Position numbers and translations under genes: made by a program. A stretch of DNA of 64,000 nt from Congeria kusceri (Eukaryota > Mollusca > Bivalvia > Myida > Dreissenidae). The stretch spans positions 37,800,341 to 37,864,340 of the forward strand of contig CM051038.1 of the NCBI GenBank assembly GCA_027627225.1. Direction: 5' to 3'. Below, piece by piece: positions 12,608-25,106 of the stretch (positions are counted from its first letter, which is position 1; every line of letters begins with the position of its first letter). The notes beneath the pieces are model-generated. The model was not told where the DNA came from. It saw only the letters and a program-made list of their open reading frames with translations, and did not search any database.

Positions 12608-12850
12608 TACACCTTCCACGTGGACGGGGTGTTAATTCTGCTGCTAATTAAAGCGACAGCAGTGCAAGGAAGTTGTCATGTGTCGCAAGCGCAATGTCAA
12701 TTGATGATATCAAACTGTAATACTTTAATGTTGAGTGGGTCGGATTATTGTTTGTCGCACTACAAGAGTGTGAATGAAAGAGTAACAATGGATGCTGGAA
12801 AATCTAATCTGAAAATCTGGAAGAAAAGGATTTATTTATGAATGTTGTGT
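12608..12850 (+). repeat. Second copy of the 73-codon-frame repeat
   Basis: Near-identical to 7410-7660, with the frame at 12620-12841 differing by a few residues (for example HESQ to HVSQ and EAG to DAG). It is kept only because the whole block was recently duplicated, so intactness is weak evidence for coding. Confidence 0.4.
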
Positions 12851-13604
12851 AATAGTAAAATATTGAAGAACATGAACAAAAATTGGGATCCACAGCCGAT
12901 TTGGCGATGTATTGGATATCGCCAAATAACGGATCACGATATAAATGATCTTCAGTGTACTTAAAATATGTTATTCCAGAGACTAACGGTATATTGGCTA
13001 GCATACCGACTCGTCATGCTTGTTTTTTTGACGGACATAAACAGAGTGGTCTCCCTTGAAATCGGTGGGCGTGGTTAACTCAGCTCTGTCGTGAAATCCA
13101 TAAAGGAAGATCTATCATGATGAACCTATAATTCAGCAAATAATTCTCACACTTCTGTACACTTCCAGGTAACTTGGACATCACACATCACAATGCCTCG
13201 TGCACAATCATGTCCCTAACATAGGTATACATCCCGACAAACCGTGCAAGCAATGCAACCAATCGTTGCGTTGTTGTGGTCCATCGTGTATATTTTTGAG
13301 TTAGCGAGTCATACTAGTTGCCACAAAAGATCCCACTGCTAGCGCAACTGAACCATATGGGGAAGAGGCAGATCCAGGATTTTGGGTTAGGGGGGCGTAA
13401 ACTTTTGATCGTGCAGTTATAACCTCTTTATGTTGTCTGTGGGTCTGCAGTGATCAGCAACAGATCCTTTTCAAAGATCATCATCATCATCATCATCATC
13501 ATCATCGTCATCATCAAAAAATGAACTTTGTTTCACTGAATAAACAAGTCCCCCGACTTGCAGCCAAGTTGTGAATATGTGCAATCGATAAGAAATTTGT
13601 TTAA

Positions 13605-15865
13605 TATGCAATCCCAAGCGAGGTCTCGATATATGGTATCTATGTATGAAGTTTCATTAAATTATCTCCATGCATTCTCAAGTCATTGAGCGGAAACCGT
13701 TTTGCTATTTTTAGTTATAGTGACTTTGACCTTGATCCCACCCACCTCATATGAAATCCCAAGAGAGATCTCAATATAAGGTATCTATGTATGAAGTTTC
13801 ATTAAGATATCTCGATGCGTTCTCAACTTATTGAGCGAAAACAGTTTTTCTATTTTTAGCAATGGTGACCTTGACCCCACCTACCCCATATGCAATCCCA
13901 AGCGAGGTCTTGAAATAAAGTATCTATGTATGAACTTTCATTAAAATATCTCAATGCTTGTCAAGTTATTGATCGAAAACCGTTTTTGTATTTTTAGTAA
14001 CGTTGACCTTGACCTTGACCCCACCCACCACATATGCAATCCCAAGAGAGTTCTCAATATAAGATATCTATGTATGAAGTTTCATTAAAACATCTTGATG
14101 CGTTCTCAAGTTATTAAGCAGAAACCATTTTCAATTTTTAGTTACCGTCAACTTGACCACACCCACCCAACATGCAATCTCAAGCAAGGCTTCAATATAA
14201 GGTATATATGTATGAAATTTCTTTAAAATATCTCGATGCATTATCAAGTTATTGAGCAGAAACCGTTTTTCTATTTTTAGTTATGGTGACCTTGATCTTG
14301 ACCCCACCCACCCCATATGCAATCCCAAGCGAGGTCTCGATATATGGTATCTATGTATGAAGGTTCATTAAAATATCTTTATGGTTTCTTAAGTTATTGA
14401 GCGGAAACCGTTTTTCTATTTTTAGTAATGGTGACCTTGACCTCACCCACCCCATATGCAATCCCAAGCGAGGTCTCTATATAAGGTACATATGGATGAA
14501 GTTTCATTTAAATATCTCGATGCCTTCTCATGTTATTGAGCGGAAACAGTTTTTTCTATTTTTAGTAACGGCGACCTTGACACAACCCACCCCATATGCA
14601 ATTGCAAGTGAGGTCTCAATATAAGGTATCTATGTATGAAGTTTCATTAAAATATCTCGGTGCGTTCTCAACTTATTGAGCGAAAACAGTTTTTCTATTT
14701 TTAGCAAAGGTGACCTTGACCCCACCTACCCCATATGCAATCCCAAGCGAGGTCTTGAAATAAAGTATCTATGTATGAAGTTTCATTAAACTATCTCAAT
14801 GCTTGTCAAGTTATTGATCGAAAACCGTTTTTGTATTTTTAGTAACGTTGACCTTGACCTTGACCCCACCCACCACATATGCAATCCCAAGAGAGTTCTC
14901 AATATAAGATATCTATGTATGAAGTTTCATTAAAATATCTTGATGCGTTCTCAAGTTATTAAGCAGAAACCATTTTCAATTTTTAGTTACCGTCAACTTG
15001 ACCACACCCACCCAACATGCAATCTCAAGCAAGGCTTCAATATAAGGTATATATGTATGAAATTTCTTTAAAATATCTCGATGCATTATCAAGTTATTGA
15101 GCAGAAACCGTTTTTCTATTTTTAGTTATGGTGACCTTGATCTTGACCCCACCCACCCCATATGCAATCCCAAGCGAGGTCTCGATATATGGTATCTATG
15201 TATGAAGTTCATTAAAATATCTTTATGGATTCTTAAGTTATTGAGCGGAAACCGTTTTTCTATTTTTAGTAATGGTGACCTTGACCTCACCCACCCCATA
15301 TGCAATCCCAAGCGAGGTCTCTATATAAGGTACATATGGATGAAGTTTCATTTAAATATCTCGATGCCTTCTCATGTTATTGAGCGGAAACCGTTTTTTC
15401 TATTTTTAGTAACGGTGACCTTGACACAACCCACCCCATATGCAATCGCAAGTGAGGTCTCAATATAAGGTATCTATGTATGAAGTTTCATTAAAATATC
15501 TCGATGCGTTCTCAAGTTATTGAGCGGAGACTGTTTTTCTATTTTTAGTAATGGTGACCTTTACCTTGACCCCACACACCCCATATGCAATCCCAAGCGA
15601 GGTCTCAATATAAGGTATATATGTATGAAGTTTCATTAAAATATCTTGATGCGTTCTTAAGTTCTTGAGCGGAAACCGTTTTTCTATTTTTAGCAATGGT
15701 GACCTTGACCTTGTCCCCACCCACCCCATATGCAATCGCAAGCGAGGTCTCGATATAAGGTGTTTATTTAAAAAGTTTCATTAAAATATCTCGATGCGTT
15801 TTCAAGTTATTGAGCAGAAACCGTTTTTCTATTTTTAGCAACAGTGACCTTGACCTTTGACCTGT
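13605..15865 (+). repeat. Large CATATGCAATCCCAAGC array with 845-bp higher-order repeat
   Basis: About 16 units of 138-145 bp (CATATG-type landmarks at 13748, 13887, 14031, 14170, 14314, 14453 and onward). Each carries TGACCTTGACC, the CCCACCCACCCCATATGCAA core, TATCTATGTATGAAGTTTCA and GAGCGGAAACCGTTTTTCTA. A six-unit block is duplicated as a whole: the variant CGTTCTCAAGTTATTAAGCA is at 14101 and 14946, and TTATGGTGACCTTGATCTTG at 14281 and 15126, both offset 845 bp. Open frames on either strand here are by-products of the period. Confidence 0.9.
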
Positions 15866-16066
15866 TTACCTCAAAATGAATAGGCGTCTTCCTTTCCTCC
15901 CAAGTAACCAGCATACCAACTTAAATGATCGTAGGTCAAAGTGTTCTCTAGATCTTGTGCGGAAACAAAATGGTCTACGGACAGACCGACTATCCGACCG
16001 ACTGGCCGACCGACGGAAAGGTGCAAAGCAATATAGCCCCACTTCTTCGAAGGGGGGCATAATTAA
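15845..16066 (+). repeat. TGACCTTTGACCTGTT module with end hairpin
   Basis: The previous array passes into one unit of another family (GACCTGTTTACCTCAAAAT, CTTTCCTCCCAAGTAACCAG, TGATCGTAGGTCAAAG). It closes with GACCGACTGGCCGACCGACG and the hairpin CCCCACTTCTTCGAAGGGGG (about 16036-16057) followed by GCATAATTAAT. The same module forms a full array at 19090-19905. It contains a perfect TGACCTTTGACCT at 15851-15863. Confidence 0.8.
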
Positions 16067-18055
16067 TACTTCACCATATCCTGTTCGAAAGACATGTTGG
16101 TTCATCTGTACCCCATGCACCTGTTTTGGCAGTAAATTGCCCTTGTTTGATGTGCCTGTCCACTAAATATGTATTTGACATTCAATGTTATTTATATCAG
16201 GAACATTTTAAGACATGTACAATCTGCAGCTGACTAAATTCAAACACACAAGCATTGAGAATTTTTCAGTTTTCATATATTATTCATTTACCAAAATGAA
16301 ATGGTCTCTTTTCGAAGTAATGTAAATGTCATTAAATAACTCGCACGTTTACAGTCGTGCTCATCAATTATCATGAAATGTGCTATGCACTGTTTTTTTG
16401 CATCGAACCAAACTAACGGACAGACTGACAAACATTTTTTACACAAAATATTGTGAAAGATACTCGTATGATTGCGTTGTAAAATAATACGGCAAGTGAT
16501 GCCGACATAGTGTCAATTTCGCTTACATATGATGCCAGAAAAATATGAAATCGCCTGGATTCTACGTTTTCACGTTATATTTTTCTTATGAATGCATAAA
16601 ACAATGTGAAAGTTTGAGTGATTGCTAATTAATGAAACATTGAACACAAAGTTTGGCTATTTAAATTTTTGGGAACTAAACTGTTTGTTAAACTGTTTAA
16701 ACTCGAAAGTAGTTATTGATTTAACTTGAATTTCGACTTTAAATCATATATATATTCGCAACGTATAAATGTCTTTCATGTGGTTTCCTGTGCCAACGGT
16801 GTATTACATCTGGCATCTCTATATAATGCATGATTTCAAAAAAGAAAACAATATCATCCACAAATAAAGGTATATATATCCATTGTCTATAGATTATCGT
16901 GTTCGATTGACTTTTTACGCCGGTACTACGGTGACCGTAAGAAATCATAAGGGGCTGGCTATGTTTTAGTAACGTTTTACTGTGTATATTTAACCAAATT
17001 TAGCGAGCGAAGCGAGCGAAAAAAAAGCATATTCATCCAGTTTTGAACGTTTTATATATGCCCATACATGTATGGTCCGGTGCGCCCCCCCCCCTTGGAT
17101 CCGCTAGTGAGCATAGAAATCCGTATCATATACGTAGCAAAATGTATTATAATGTAGTACAGTCATTGTATATCTTAAGAGAAAAAGTCATGATTCTACA
17201 ACAAAGGACATGAATGCCTATGCGATTGCAGTAAAAATATGCCAGATACAGATACGATTGCACTAGGACTGTTCTACGTTTTAAATAAATTGTGGAAGCG
17301 CTAGGATACACCACAAATGTTTTGTACATGTTCAAAACTGTTGTGGCGCTTCCCAATCGATAAGCATCACCCAAGATTGTTCGAGAATCACAAAGATGCC
17401 GACATGTATGTTACCAGGCTTGACCAAGATTTTGTAAATTGTGGGCCACCGTAGCCAAAATCATGACAGTGGGACCGAGGCTTTATGCAGGGCAGATTGT
17501 TTCAAGAGTTACAAAACTATGCTTTTCTGTATTTTACAGGTAATGATTTTCTCCATTCATCCATGATACATTTATGCAGACAATTCAAACAATGAGACAG
17601 CGCTTTAGTAAAATAGTAAGGGAGTATTTGCTTGTATATTACACAGCAGTGTCCTGCACATAATGTCAATGAACCAATTTGAAAGCAGAACACCATGCAA
17701 GAACATAAATACATCACCATTTGATCAGGGAATTTTTTTTTAGTAATCAGTAAACTAATAATTGTTTTCTCGACTTCAGTTGAAGAGTATTTCTAGGTAA
17801 CATGTGATTTCATTGGTCAGCAGCCGGCTCATCAGTTACTTCTCATACAGTAGATGATGTACTGTTAGCGAAATATATACTGTAAGTTCCGATGACATTA
17901 CAAATCACGTTCTCTTGGTATTTAAATTATGATTTTACAATTTACTCAAAACTGTTTGTGAGTCTAACTGTATTATACCCCGGGTAGATAAGTATTTAAG
18001 AAATAAGGCATTGACCAAATATTGTCTATTCAGAGATCAATAAAACAAGTGTTTG
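16067..18055. other. Intergenic stretch, no supported gene
   Basis: Frames at 16739-16948, 17147-17374 and 17517-17720 on the minus strand match no family I recognise. Features visible: GCGAGCGAAGCGAGCGAA at about 17003-17020, a C-run near 17085-17095, and a minus-strand fragment (17437-17483) of the repeat at 2221. Confidence 0.5.
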
Positions 18056-18685
18056 TCACAGGATGTGACTGCAGTCCTCTACCAGTGGCAATTTACAAGA
18101 ACAGACGGACAGAGAGACCAACCGACAACTGCAGAACAATATGCCGCCTTTTCTTTGAAGGTGGGAGGGGGACCTAAAACTTGAACTTGGAGAAAGGACC
18201 TGGATCTTGCTCGCAATACATCGTCTTATGATGGTGAACATTTCTGCCAAATAATTTCAAAATCCACCAAGAAATGACAGAGTTATTGACCAGACACAAA
18301 TAACAGACCCCATGTTTGACCTTTGACCTCTGAGTATGACCTTGACCTTGGAGGTACGGACCTTTGTCTAGCATGCGACCCATCATCTCATGATGATGAA
18401 CATTTGCAAGTGATTTCAAAACCCATCCATAAATGACAGTAATTGACAGGACTTAAAACAATACCCCATTTTTGACATTTGACCTCTAAGTGTGATCTTG
18501 ATAATTGAGGTACGGACCTGGGTCTTGTGTGCAATACATTGTCTCATGATGATGAACATTTCTGCCAAGTTATTTCGAAATCCATCTAGAAATTAGTTAT
18601 AGAGTGGACACAAAATGGGATGGACGGACGGAAGGATACGCGCAAACCTTTAGTCCCCAACCGGCTTCACCAGTAGGGGCTAATA
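18056..18685 (+). repeat. Array of about three units, TGATGATGAACATTT family
   Basis: Units carry TGACCTTTGACCTCTGAG, GGACCTGGATCTTGC, CATGATGATGAACATTTCTG and AAATCCATC. It ends with GGATGGACGGACGG (about 18618) and a terminal hairpin TAGTCCCCAA...GTAGGGGCTA (about 18652-18683). Confidence 0.7.
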
Positions 18686-18960
18686 AACGAGAGGGCCATG
18701 ATGCCCCAAAGTGCTCACCTAAATACGGGCAATGGCATAGATCAGCTCTGACATCTGAATGACATTGCCTACAAAAAATGACCAACATCAGACAAATATC
18801 TTACTATTGTTGACCTAGCTGGCAATCGACAGGTGCGATACAGATGATGTCCTGCCTTCTGTAATTAACCTTACAATTGACTGGCGTTATACAGATGAGC
18901 TAGCAAAAGAGTCAAGTGAGCCCGGGTCACTCACTTGACTGCAAGCAGTGTTGCAGTGAC
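18686..18960 (+). mobile_element. Left end of a GAGGGCCATGATGCCCC-type element
   Basis: Starts ACGAGAGGGCCATGATGCCC, then GTGCTCACCTAAAT. The same start appears at 39980 and 47937, where the full form ends in an AGGTGAGCT hairpin. No matching right hairpin is seen here, so it is probably truncated. Confidence 0.5.
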
Positions 18961-19089
18961 ACGTTATGCTAGTGAAGCCCTTATGAAATGGTGCTTCTGA
19001 CAACACACTGACCAAACTCCTCGCAGCTGTTACTTCCCCATCAGTAAACAGTATCCACTGCCGTCACAAGTAAAATCCTCTTATTTAAA

Positions 19090-19905
19090 GCCCTGAAACA
19101 TTGACCGTTGATCTCTTGATCTCAAAATCGATAGTGGTCTTCCTTCCCCCAAGACTAACCAGCATACTAATTTATAGGATCCTAGGTTAAAGCGTTCTCT
19201 AGATATTGTGTGGAAACGGTTTTCATGTTACAAGCCCCTGTGACCTTGACCTCTGACTGGTTGACCTCAAAATCGATAGGCTTCTACCTTTCCTCCCGAG
19301 TAACCAGCATACTAACTAGGATGATCGTAGGTAAAAGCGTTCTCTATATATCCTGTAGAAACAAAATGGTCTACGGGGAAAACAGTTTTCATGTTACAAG
19401 CCCCTGTGCCCTTGACCTTTGACCTGTTGACCTCAAAATTTATAGACATCTTCCTTTTCTCCCGGGTAACCAGCATACCAACTTGGATGATCGTAGGTCA
19501 AAGCGTATTCTACATATCATGCGGAAACGAAATGGTCTACAGGGGAAACAGTTTTCATGTTACAAGCCTCTGTCACCTTGACCTTTGACCTGTTGACCTC
19601 AAAATTGATAGGCGTCTTCTTTTCCTCCCAAGTAACCAGCATACCAACTTAAATGATCGTAGATCAAAGTCTTCTCTAGATATCGTGGGGAAACGAATTT
19701 CATGTTACAAGCCCCTGTGACCTTGACTTTTGACCTGTTGACCTTAAAATCAATAGGCGTCTTCTTTTCCTTCCAAGTATACCAACATTCTCTATATATC
19801 GTGCGGAAACGAAATAGTCTACGAACAGACAGACCGACCATCTGACCGACCGACCGACGGACAGGTGCAAAGCAATATACCCCCACTTCTTCGAAGGGGG
19901 GCATA
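19090..19905 (+). repeat. Array of about four to five units, TGACCTGTTGACCTCAAAAT family
   Basis: Units of about 160-180 bp: GACCTCAAAATCGATAG, CTTCCTTTCCTCCCAAGTAA, CCAGCATACCAACTT, GATCGTAGGTCAAAGCG, GCGGAAACGAAATGGTCTAC, GTTTTCATGTTACAAGCC. A perfect TGACCTTTGACCT is at 19579-19591. It ends with GACCGACCGACCGACGGAC and the hairpin CCCCACTTCTTCGAAGGGGG (about 19880-19899) plus GCATAATTAG, as at 16036. Confidence 0.85.
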
Positions 19906-20262
19906 ATTAGTAATAGAATATTATGCAAAATACAATAGTATCGGAAGTATTATGTACTATGACCTGATATTATAGAACAGTCTTATACCATCAATTCCAT
20001 TTTTACCACAGTACCGTCAGAGTGGAATAACCCCATGTTAGATGTGAGACAGTCCTTAAATGAGACCTTTAAAAGATTTATTTTTTACTATAACTATGCT
20101 AGATTTGTAACCGGAGAGGGAATAACTCAAGTACCATAAGAGCAATTATGCAGAAAACCACACTTAACCTTGATTTTATGCCTACTTACACTACCCTAAA
20201 GTTTCATAATGACTGCACAAAAAGTTATTGTCTGCACAAGCCTTATTTTAACTATTTTTTAA

Positions 20263-22428
20263 CAAGAAATGTCTTTAAAAAAGACAATCGGCGTTGAAAG
20301 TAATATTGAGATATCATTTAAAGATTACCTAAACAGACGGCCAAGATGATCGGTTACGTGACTTCTCAGATCCCAGATTTTTTGGTCCCCACCAATATTA
20401 GGGGACTTATTGGACCCCAGATTTTTCGGACACTATAAGAAAACTTCTCGGACCCAAAAGTTAATTTGAGATAAATTTATAAATTTAAAAATTTAATAGA
20501 ATTATAATTAATATCTATGCCGTGAATAAACCAATCATACAACTCCATGTTTCCACCAGTGATATATGAATAACCAAAATAATTAAGGTTAACATAATTG
20601 TTATCTGAATTTGTCAAGCCAATTTAACATATTAACAATGTAAGAAAATAATTTCGGGAAAATTATTATGTATCAGACGAGTCTATATAGTTATTTATAG
20701 TACCGGTAATATACCATTCATGTTAGTTATCTAATATAATAACGATTTGAAGTAAAATAAGCATGTACCCTGTGTATCCCAATAAAAAGCAATAGTCAGG
20801 GAACATTCAGCGATTTTTGAAATGTTAAGACTTTATTTTTTGATGATGCAAGCATAAAAATTCATTAGACTATGACGATTTTAGAAATATGATATATCAA
20901 GGGTTCCTGTGTATAATTGGTATTGCAAATTGTGTATTCATGCTACGCGAATAACAAGTCGACATATTCCGAATCTTCTTTCATAACATTTTATCTATAG
21001 AAAATGTAGCATCTTTTTACAGATTAAATAACATCTACTGGAGAAGTTGATAGAAAGATGCAATTATAAATAATCGTTAATAAATCGTAACCACCATTTT
21101 AAATCAAATTAACAGTAAGTTTATAATATAAATTCCACATTTATTGAAATTTTTAGGTTTATGATTCTCTGAACGCTATTATTTATGCATGTACGAGTAT
21201 ATTAACACAGCTATACAGCCGTTGCTAGCTACGCGCGCTATTTTTAGAATGCCACTACTTTTTGTGGAATGCGATGAACTCGCTAGAATCAATGGCTACA
21301 TGGAACGGCAACCCTGTGAGATTTATGCATGGGAACATTGCACAATTGCTATTTATAGAATGTAACGCTTCTATAAATGTTGGCTAAACAAAATAGTTAT
21401 TTCCTTACGTGAATGAATATATCATTCTGTTTATGGCATACAATGAGAAAATGCGTTCATAATTAGCCTCAGTTCTAGAGTATACACGAGGATATGTTTA
21501 TAACTTCATTTTAACCGCTTATGTAAACAATTATGTAAATTTTTATTCCCCAAAAGTATGCAACAGTTATTGGTATGCGTTAAACCATTGTGTGAAGTTT
21601 GCATTCCCTAGAATTAGAAAATTTGCCCAATTCTATTGGCATTTAAGTTTCCCGCTGCATAATTATCGCAAGAAAATCTGGGTCAAAAGTGATCTTAGAC
21701 AGCTAAGCCGAAAAAGGGGGCATAACCCAAGTACGATGGGAGCAATTATGCCGAAAATCAAAATTAAACTTCTTTTTACGCCTAGTAACACTTCCATATA
21801 GTTTCAGAATGAGTGAACAAAATCTTTTTCAGTTATTGTCTGCATAAGCCTTAGGCGTAAAAAAAAAATATGTTTGTTTCAGGTTACCTGACCTACCCTA
21901 AAATAATACCCCGACCCTAGAACATTTTTTGTGTTTGTCAGATATTTTTTGTTTTATTTACTTTTTTTCTACTAATTAAAAGTTGTTCGATGCATAAGTG
22001 TTTTGTTTTGATAACATCAACAATGTTAAAGGATATAACTGATATGTTTTGAATATTTATTCAGTTTTAGAATCTTCAAGTTGACTGGTTACCAAATATA
22101 AAAAAAAAATCAAAAAACAAATCCCTACCTACCTACCCTAATTTTTGAGGCATGTAACCTGTAACAAATTTTTTTTTACGCCTTATTTGAACTATTTTTT
22201 TTTAAAGGGGGCATAACTCAAGTACTATAAGAGCAATTATGCAGAACATCGAACTTGACCTTCCTTTTATGCCTAGTAACACTTCCATAAAGTTTCATAA
22301 TAATAGCACAAAAACGTGTCACATTATTGTCTGCACAAACTGAAGGGGACGCCGCCAATGCCAACATCTCTGCCGCCCCGACCGCCGCCGCCAAAAGTAG
22401 CCCTTATATGTCGCCCTTTCAGGCGACA
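20263..22428 (+). mobile_element. 2.2 kb non-autonomous element with terminal palindromes
   Basis: It starts AACAAGAAATGTC with the short palindrome GTCTTTAAAAAAGAC. The right part holds array units (GGGGGCATAACCCAAGTACG at about 21716, GGGGGCATAACTCAAGTACT at about 22206) and ends with a GCCGCCG cluster and the hairpin GTCGCCCTTTCAGGCGAC (about 22410-22427). 20263-21015 is matched in the same direction at 62132-62905, while 21200-21720 is matched in reverse at 62905-63423. No transposase frame is seen. The frame at 21592-21801 lies inside repeat sequence. Confidence 0.55.
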
Positions 22429-22749
22429 CAATGAACAATATATGCTTACAGTTGCTGGTGTCTATTTTTTTTATACAACTTAAACATTAAATAAACAAGT
22501 TAAAAGACTAATAATCAAAACAATAATAATAAGACAGAAGCTGGAATGTGTATTCACAACCCAAAGGCCATAATGTTCATACACTGTCCACTTCCACTAT
22601 TCTGGTTATATCTGTAACTGACTTACAAAGGAAGATACCACCTGTCCTGGCAATTATCTTCCTGATACTGCATTTACCTCCCTTTGATCAAGGGATTAAT
22701 TTAGGAATAGATGTTGCTTGGGCAAACAAACGTGGCAGATCTGGCCCAT

Positions 22750-22930
22750 AATCGAACCAAGCTGAGAATTTATGGACATACACAAAGTGTGCAAGTTTGA
22801 ATGAAAAGTGACACCTCTATCACGTCCAGGCAACCAATTGTTGACGCATTACGGACGCCGGACGACGAAGGACAGTCCCAGTATACCAATTGCTGACCAA
22901 GCACTTCGTTCAAAGGCGAGCTTATACACA
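22750..22930 (+). repeat. Right end of an array element
   Basis: ACGCATTACGGACGCC, GGACAGTCCCAGTATACCAA and GCACTTCGTTCAAAGGCGAG closely follow 38748-38817 (GACGCATTACGGATGACGCA, AGTCCCACTATACCAATAGC). This is a degraded right terminus. 22430-22750 and 22930-23020 hold nothing I can name. Confidence 0.5.
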
Positions 22931-23019
22931 TTGGGTCAAGTGAACCACTGCGCAACAACGCCAGTCAAACAAGTTCACACCTTTTATATCATTTTGCAAA
23001 CAATAAAGACAGAGTTAAC

Positions 23020-24770
23020 TAGAATTGTCGCCAGAGTGACAAATATATCCTCACAATATGGCCTTGTCATAAAACTATGGCACCCATTTGAAAGAAATTG
23101 AGCCAAGGAGAATGTTTTATTTTATCTACCTAAAATAATTTAATATGCCAACCATTACTTGAGATATTGTCCAGATACCATGTTTTTAGGGATTTTTAGT
23201 AGAAAAGGGGCCATAACTCTGTCAACATTTGGTCGTTTGTAACCAAAGTCAAACTTGACTTCACATATATTTTCTCATGTTAAACCTGTATAGTAGAAAT
23301 TATTTAAATCTGTCAAGCCTTTCAAAAGTTATCCTCCGGAAACAGTGTATTTGTAAAAGTTCAATAGGAGCCAAAACTCGGTCAACATTTTATGGTTTGT
23401 AACCAAACTCTAACTTGACCTGCATTGTATGATGTTACACAGGTGTTCCAAAAATTATTAGAATATGTCAAGCCTTAGTCGAACTTGGCTTGTATTGTAT
23501 TCGGTTACACATATGTACCTAAAATAATTTAAATATGTGAAGTTTTTCACAAGGTGTTGTCCTGTTATTTTTAGAGAATTTAAGTCGAAAAGGGGCCATA
23601 ACTCTGTCTTTTTTGTTTGTTTGATTGGATATTTCGCCATTTTTAACAGTATTTCAGTCATATCACGGCAGTTAGCTAACCTACTTACACTTTTCCTTGG
23701 CAAGCTTAGCCGATTTAAGCGGTTTACCCGTACTAAGTGCACATATCTACGCCAGTTACTAACAACTGCCTTACTTGAATCAGAGGTAGGGGGAGAATGG
23801 CTGTAGAAATAATTTCATCATCACTCTGTCAACATTAGTGGCATGTAACCAAAGTCGAATGATGTTAAATCTGTGTAGTATAAATTATTTAAATCTATCA
23901 AGCCTTTCATGAGTTATCATCCAGAAACAGTGTATTAGGACAAATTTAAGTTTAATAGGGTCCATTACTCTGTCAACATTTAGTGGTTTGTATCCAAAGT
24001 CGAACTTGACCGTATTGCATGATGTTACACCTATGTTGTGGTTTATAACCAAAGTCGAACATAAACTGTATTTTATCATGTTACACACGTGTATCTAAAA
24101 TAATTTAAATACGTGAAGCCTTTCATAAGTTATTGTACGGAAACACTGTTTTTATGGAATCTAAGTCGAAAAGGAGCCATACAATTTTGTCAACATTGAG
24201 TGGTTTGTGACCAAATCTAACTTGCCCTGTATTGTATGATGTTACACAGGTGTAACAAAAATTATTTTAATATGTCAAGCCTTTCTTGAGTTATGATCCA
24301 GGAACTGTGTGTTTAGGGTATTTTAAGTCAAAACGGGGGAATAACTTTGTCTACATTTAGTGGTATGTAACAAAAGTCAAACTTGACCTGTATTTTATAA
24401 TGTTACACATGTGAACCAAACATTATTTGAACATGTCAAGCCTTTATTAAATTATTGTCCAGAAATCGTTTTTGTGGGGAATTTAAGTCAAAAAGGGGAG
24501 ATAACTCTGTCAAAATTAAGTGGTTTGGAAGCAATGTATTTGAGCGGTATTTTATAATGTGACACATGTGTACCAAAAATATTTCAATATGTCAAGCCTT
24601 TCTTGAGTTATCGTCCGGATACCATGTTTTTAGGGAATTTAAGTCCAAAAGGGACATAACTGTGTCAACAGTAGTGGTTTGTAACCAACGTCAAACTTAA
24701 CCTGTATTTTATGATGTTACACATGTATACTAAAAATTATTTGAATATGCCAAGCCTTTATTTTAACAAC
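23020..24770 (+). repeat. Tandem array, GGCCATAACTCTGTCAACAT family
   Basis: It starts AGAATTGTCGCCAGAGTGAC, with a GTC/GAC fold. About ten units (roughly 150-170 bp) carry AGTGGTTTGTAACCAAAGTC, AACTTGACCTGTATTTTATG, TGATGTTACACATGTGTACC and TATGTCAAGCCTTTC. Units have diverged more than those of the CATATGCAATCCCAAGC family, suggesting greater age. Confidence 0.8.
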
Positions 24771-24906
24771 AAATTAGTTTATTGTGTTCGCATCGGTATA
24801 AAATGATCATTTTAACACAAACCTATTGGTGTCAGTAAACAAGGGACAATATTGGCAATCTAAAATGTGTTTCGAAATGTTTGAATCATAGTGTCGCCGA
24901 TAATTT

Positions 24907-25106
24907 TGTAGGCAATGGTGTCTAAACTTGAGAACTATTACCCAACAATTAGTGACGAGGCCGTTTTTCTGAAACTCAAGATGCGGTGTATCAGTGTGAA
25001 GAAGCCGAGATACACAATTGTGCAGTTGCTGGTACGCAATTGTGAAGTAGCTGATAATAGGCCTCTTGGATATAGTGAACAAATCCCTGAACTAGGACTG
25101 AACTAG
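24907..25106 (+). pseudogene. Possible TAF10-like exon or gene relic
   Basis: A 64-codon frame preceded by an acceptor-like AATTTTGTAG (to about 24912). It reads KLENYYPTISDEAVF near the start. TAF10, the histone-fold subunit of TFIID and SAGA, has a conserved LE-D/N-Y-x-PTI-x-D at the start of its domain and a P-R pair some 16 residues later; here a PR pair (KKPRYTIVQLL) follows at about that spacing. The rest matches poorly, the end has no convincing donor, and the surroundings are repeats. If real it is a decayed relic or a chance match. Confidence 0.2.

Larger units (their letters stand above)
8510..13700 (+). repeat. Direct tandem duplication, copy B, split by LINE insertions
   Basis: It matches 5713-8530 from 8510 to 10187, is interrupted at 10188-12598, then resumes at GGTTACTGTATACACC and runs into the array at 13605. 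Copy A has TGATCTA-TGACATAC-GGTTACTG at the junction (about 7387-7405). Copy B keeps TGATCTA and GGTTACTG but has lost most of TGACATAC, so the insertion was accompanied by a small deletion. The insertion is therefore younger than the duplication. Confidence 0.85.
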
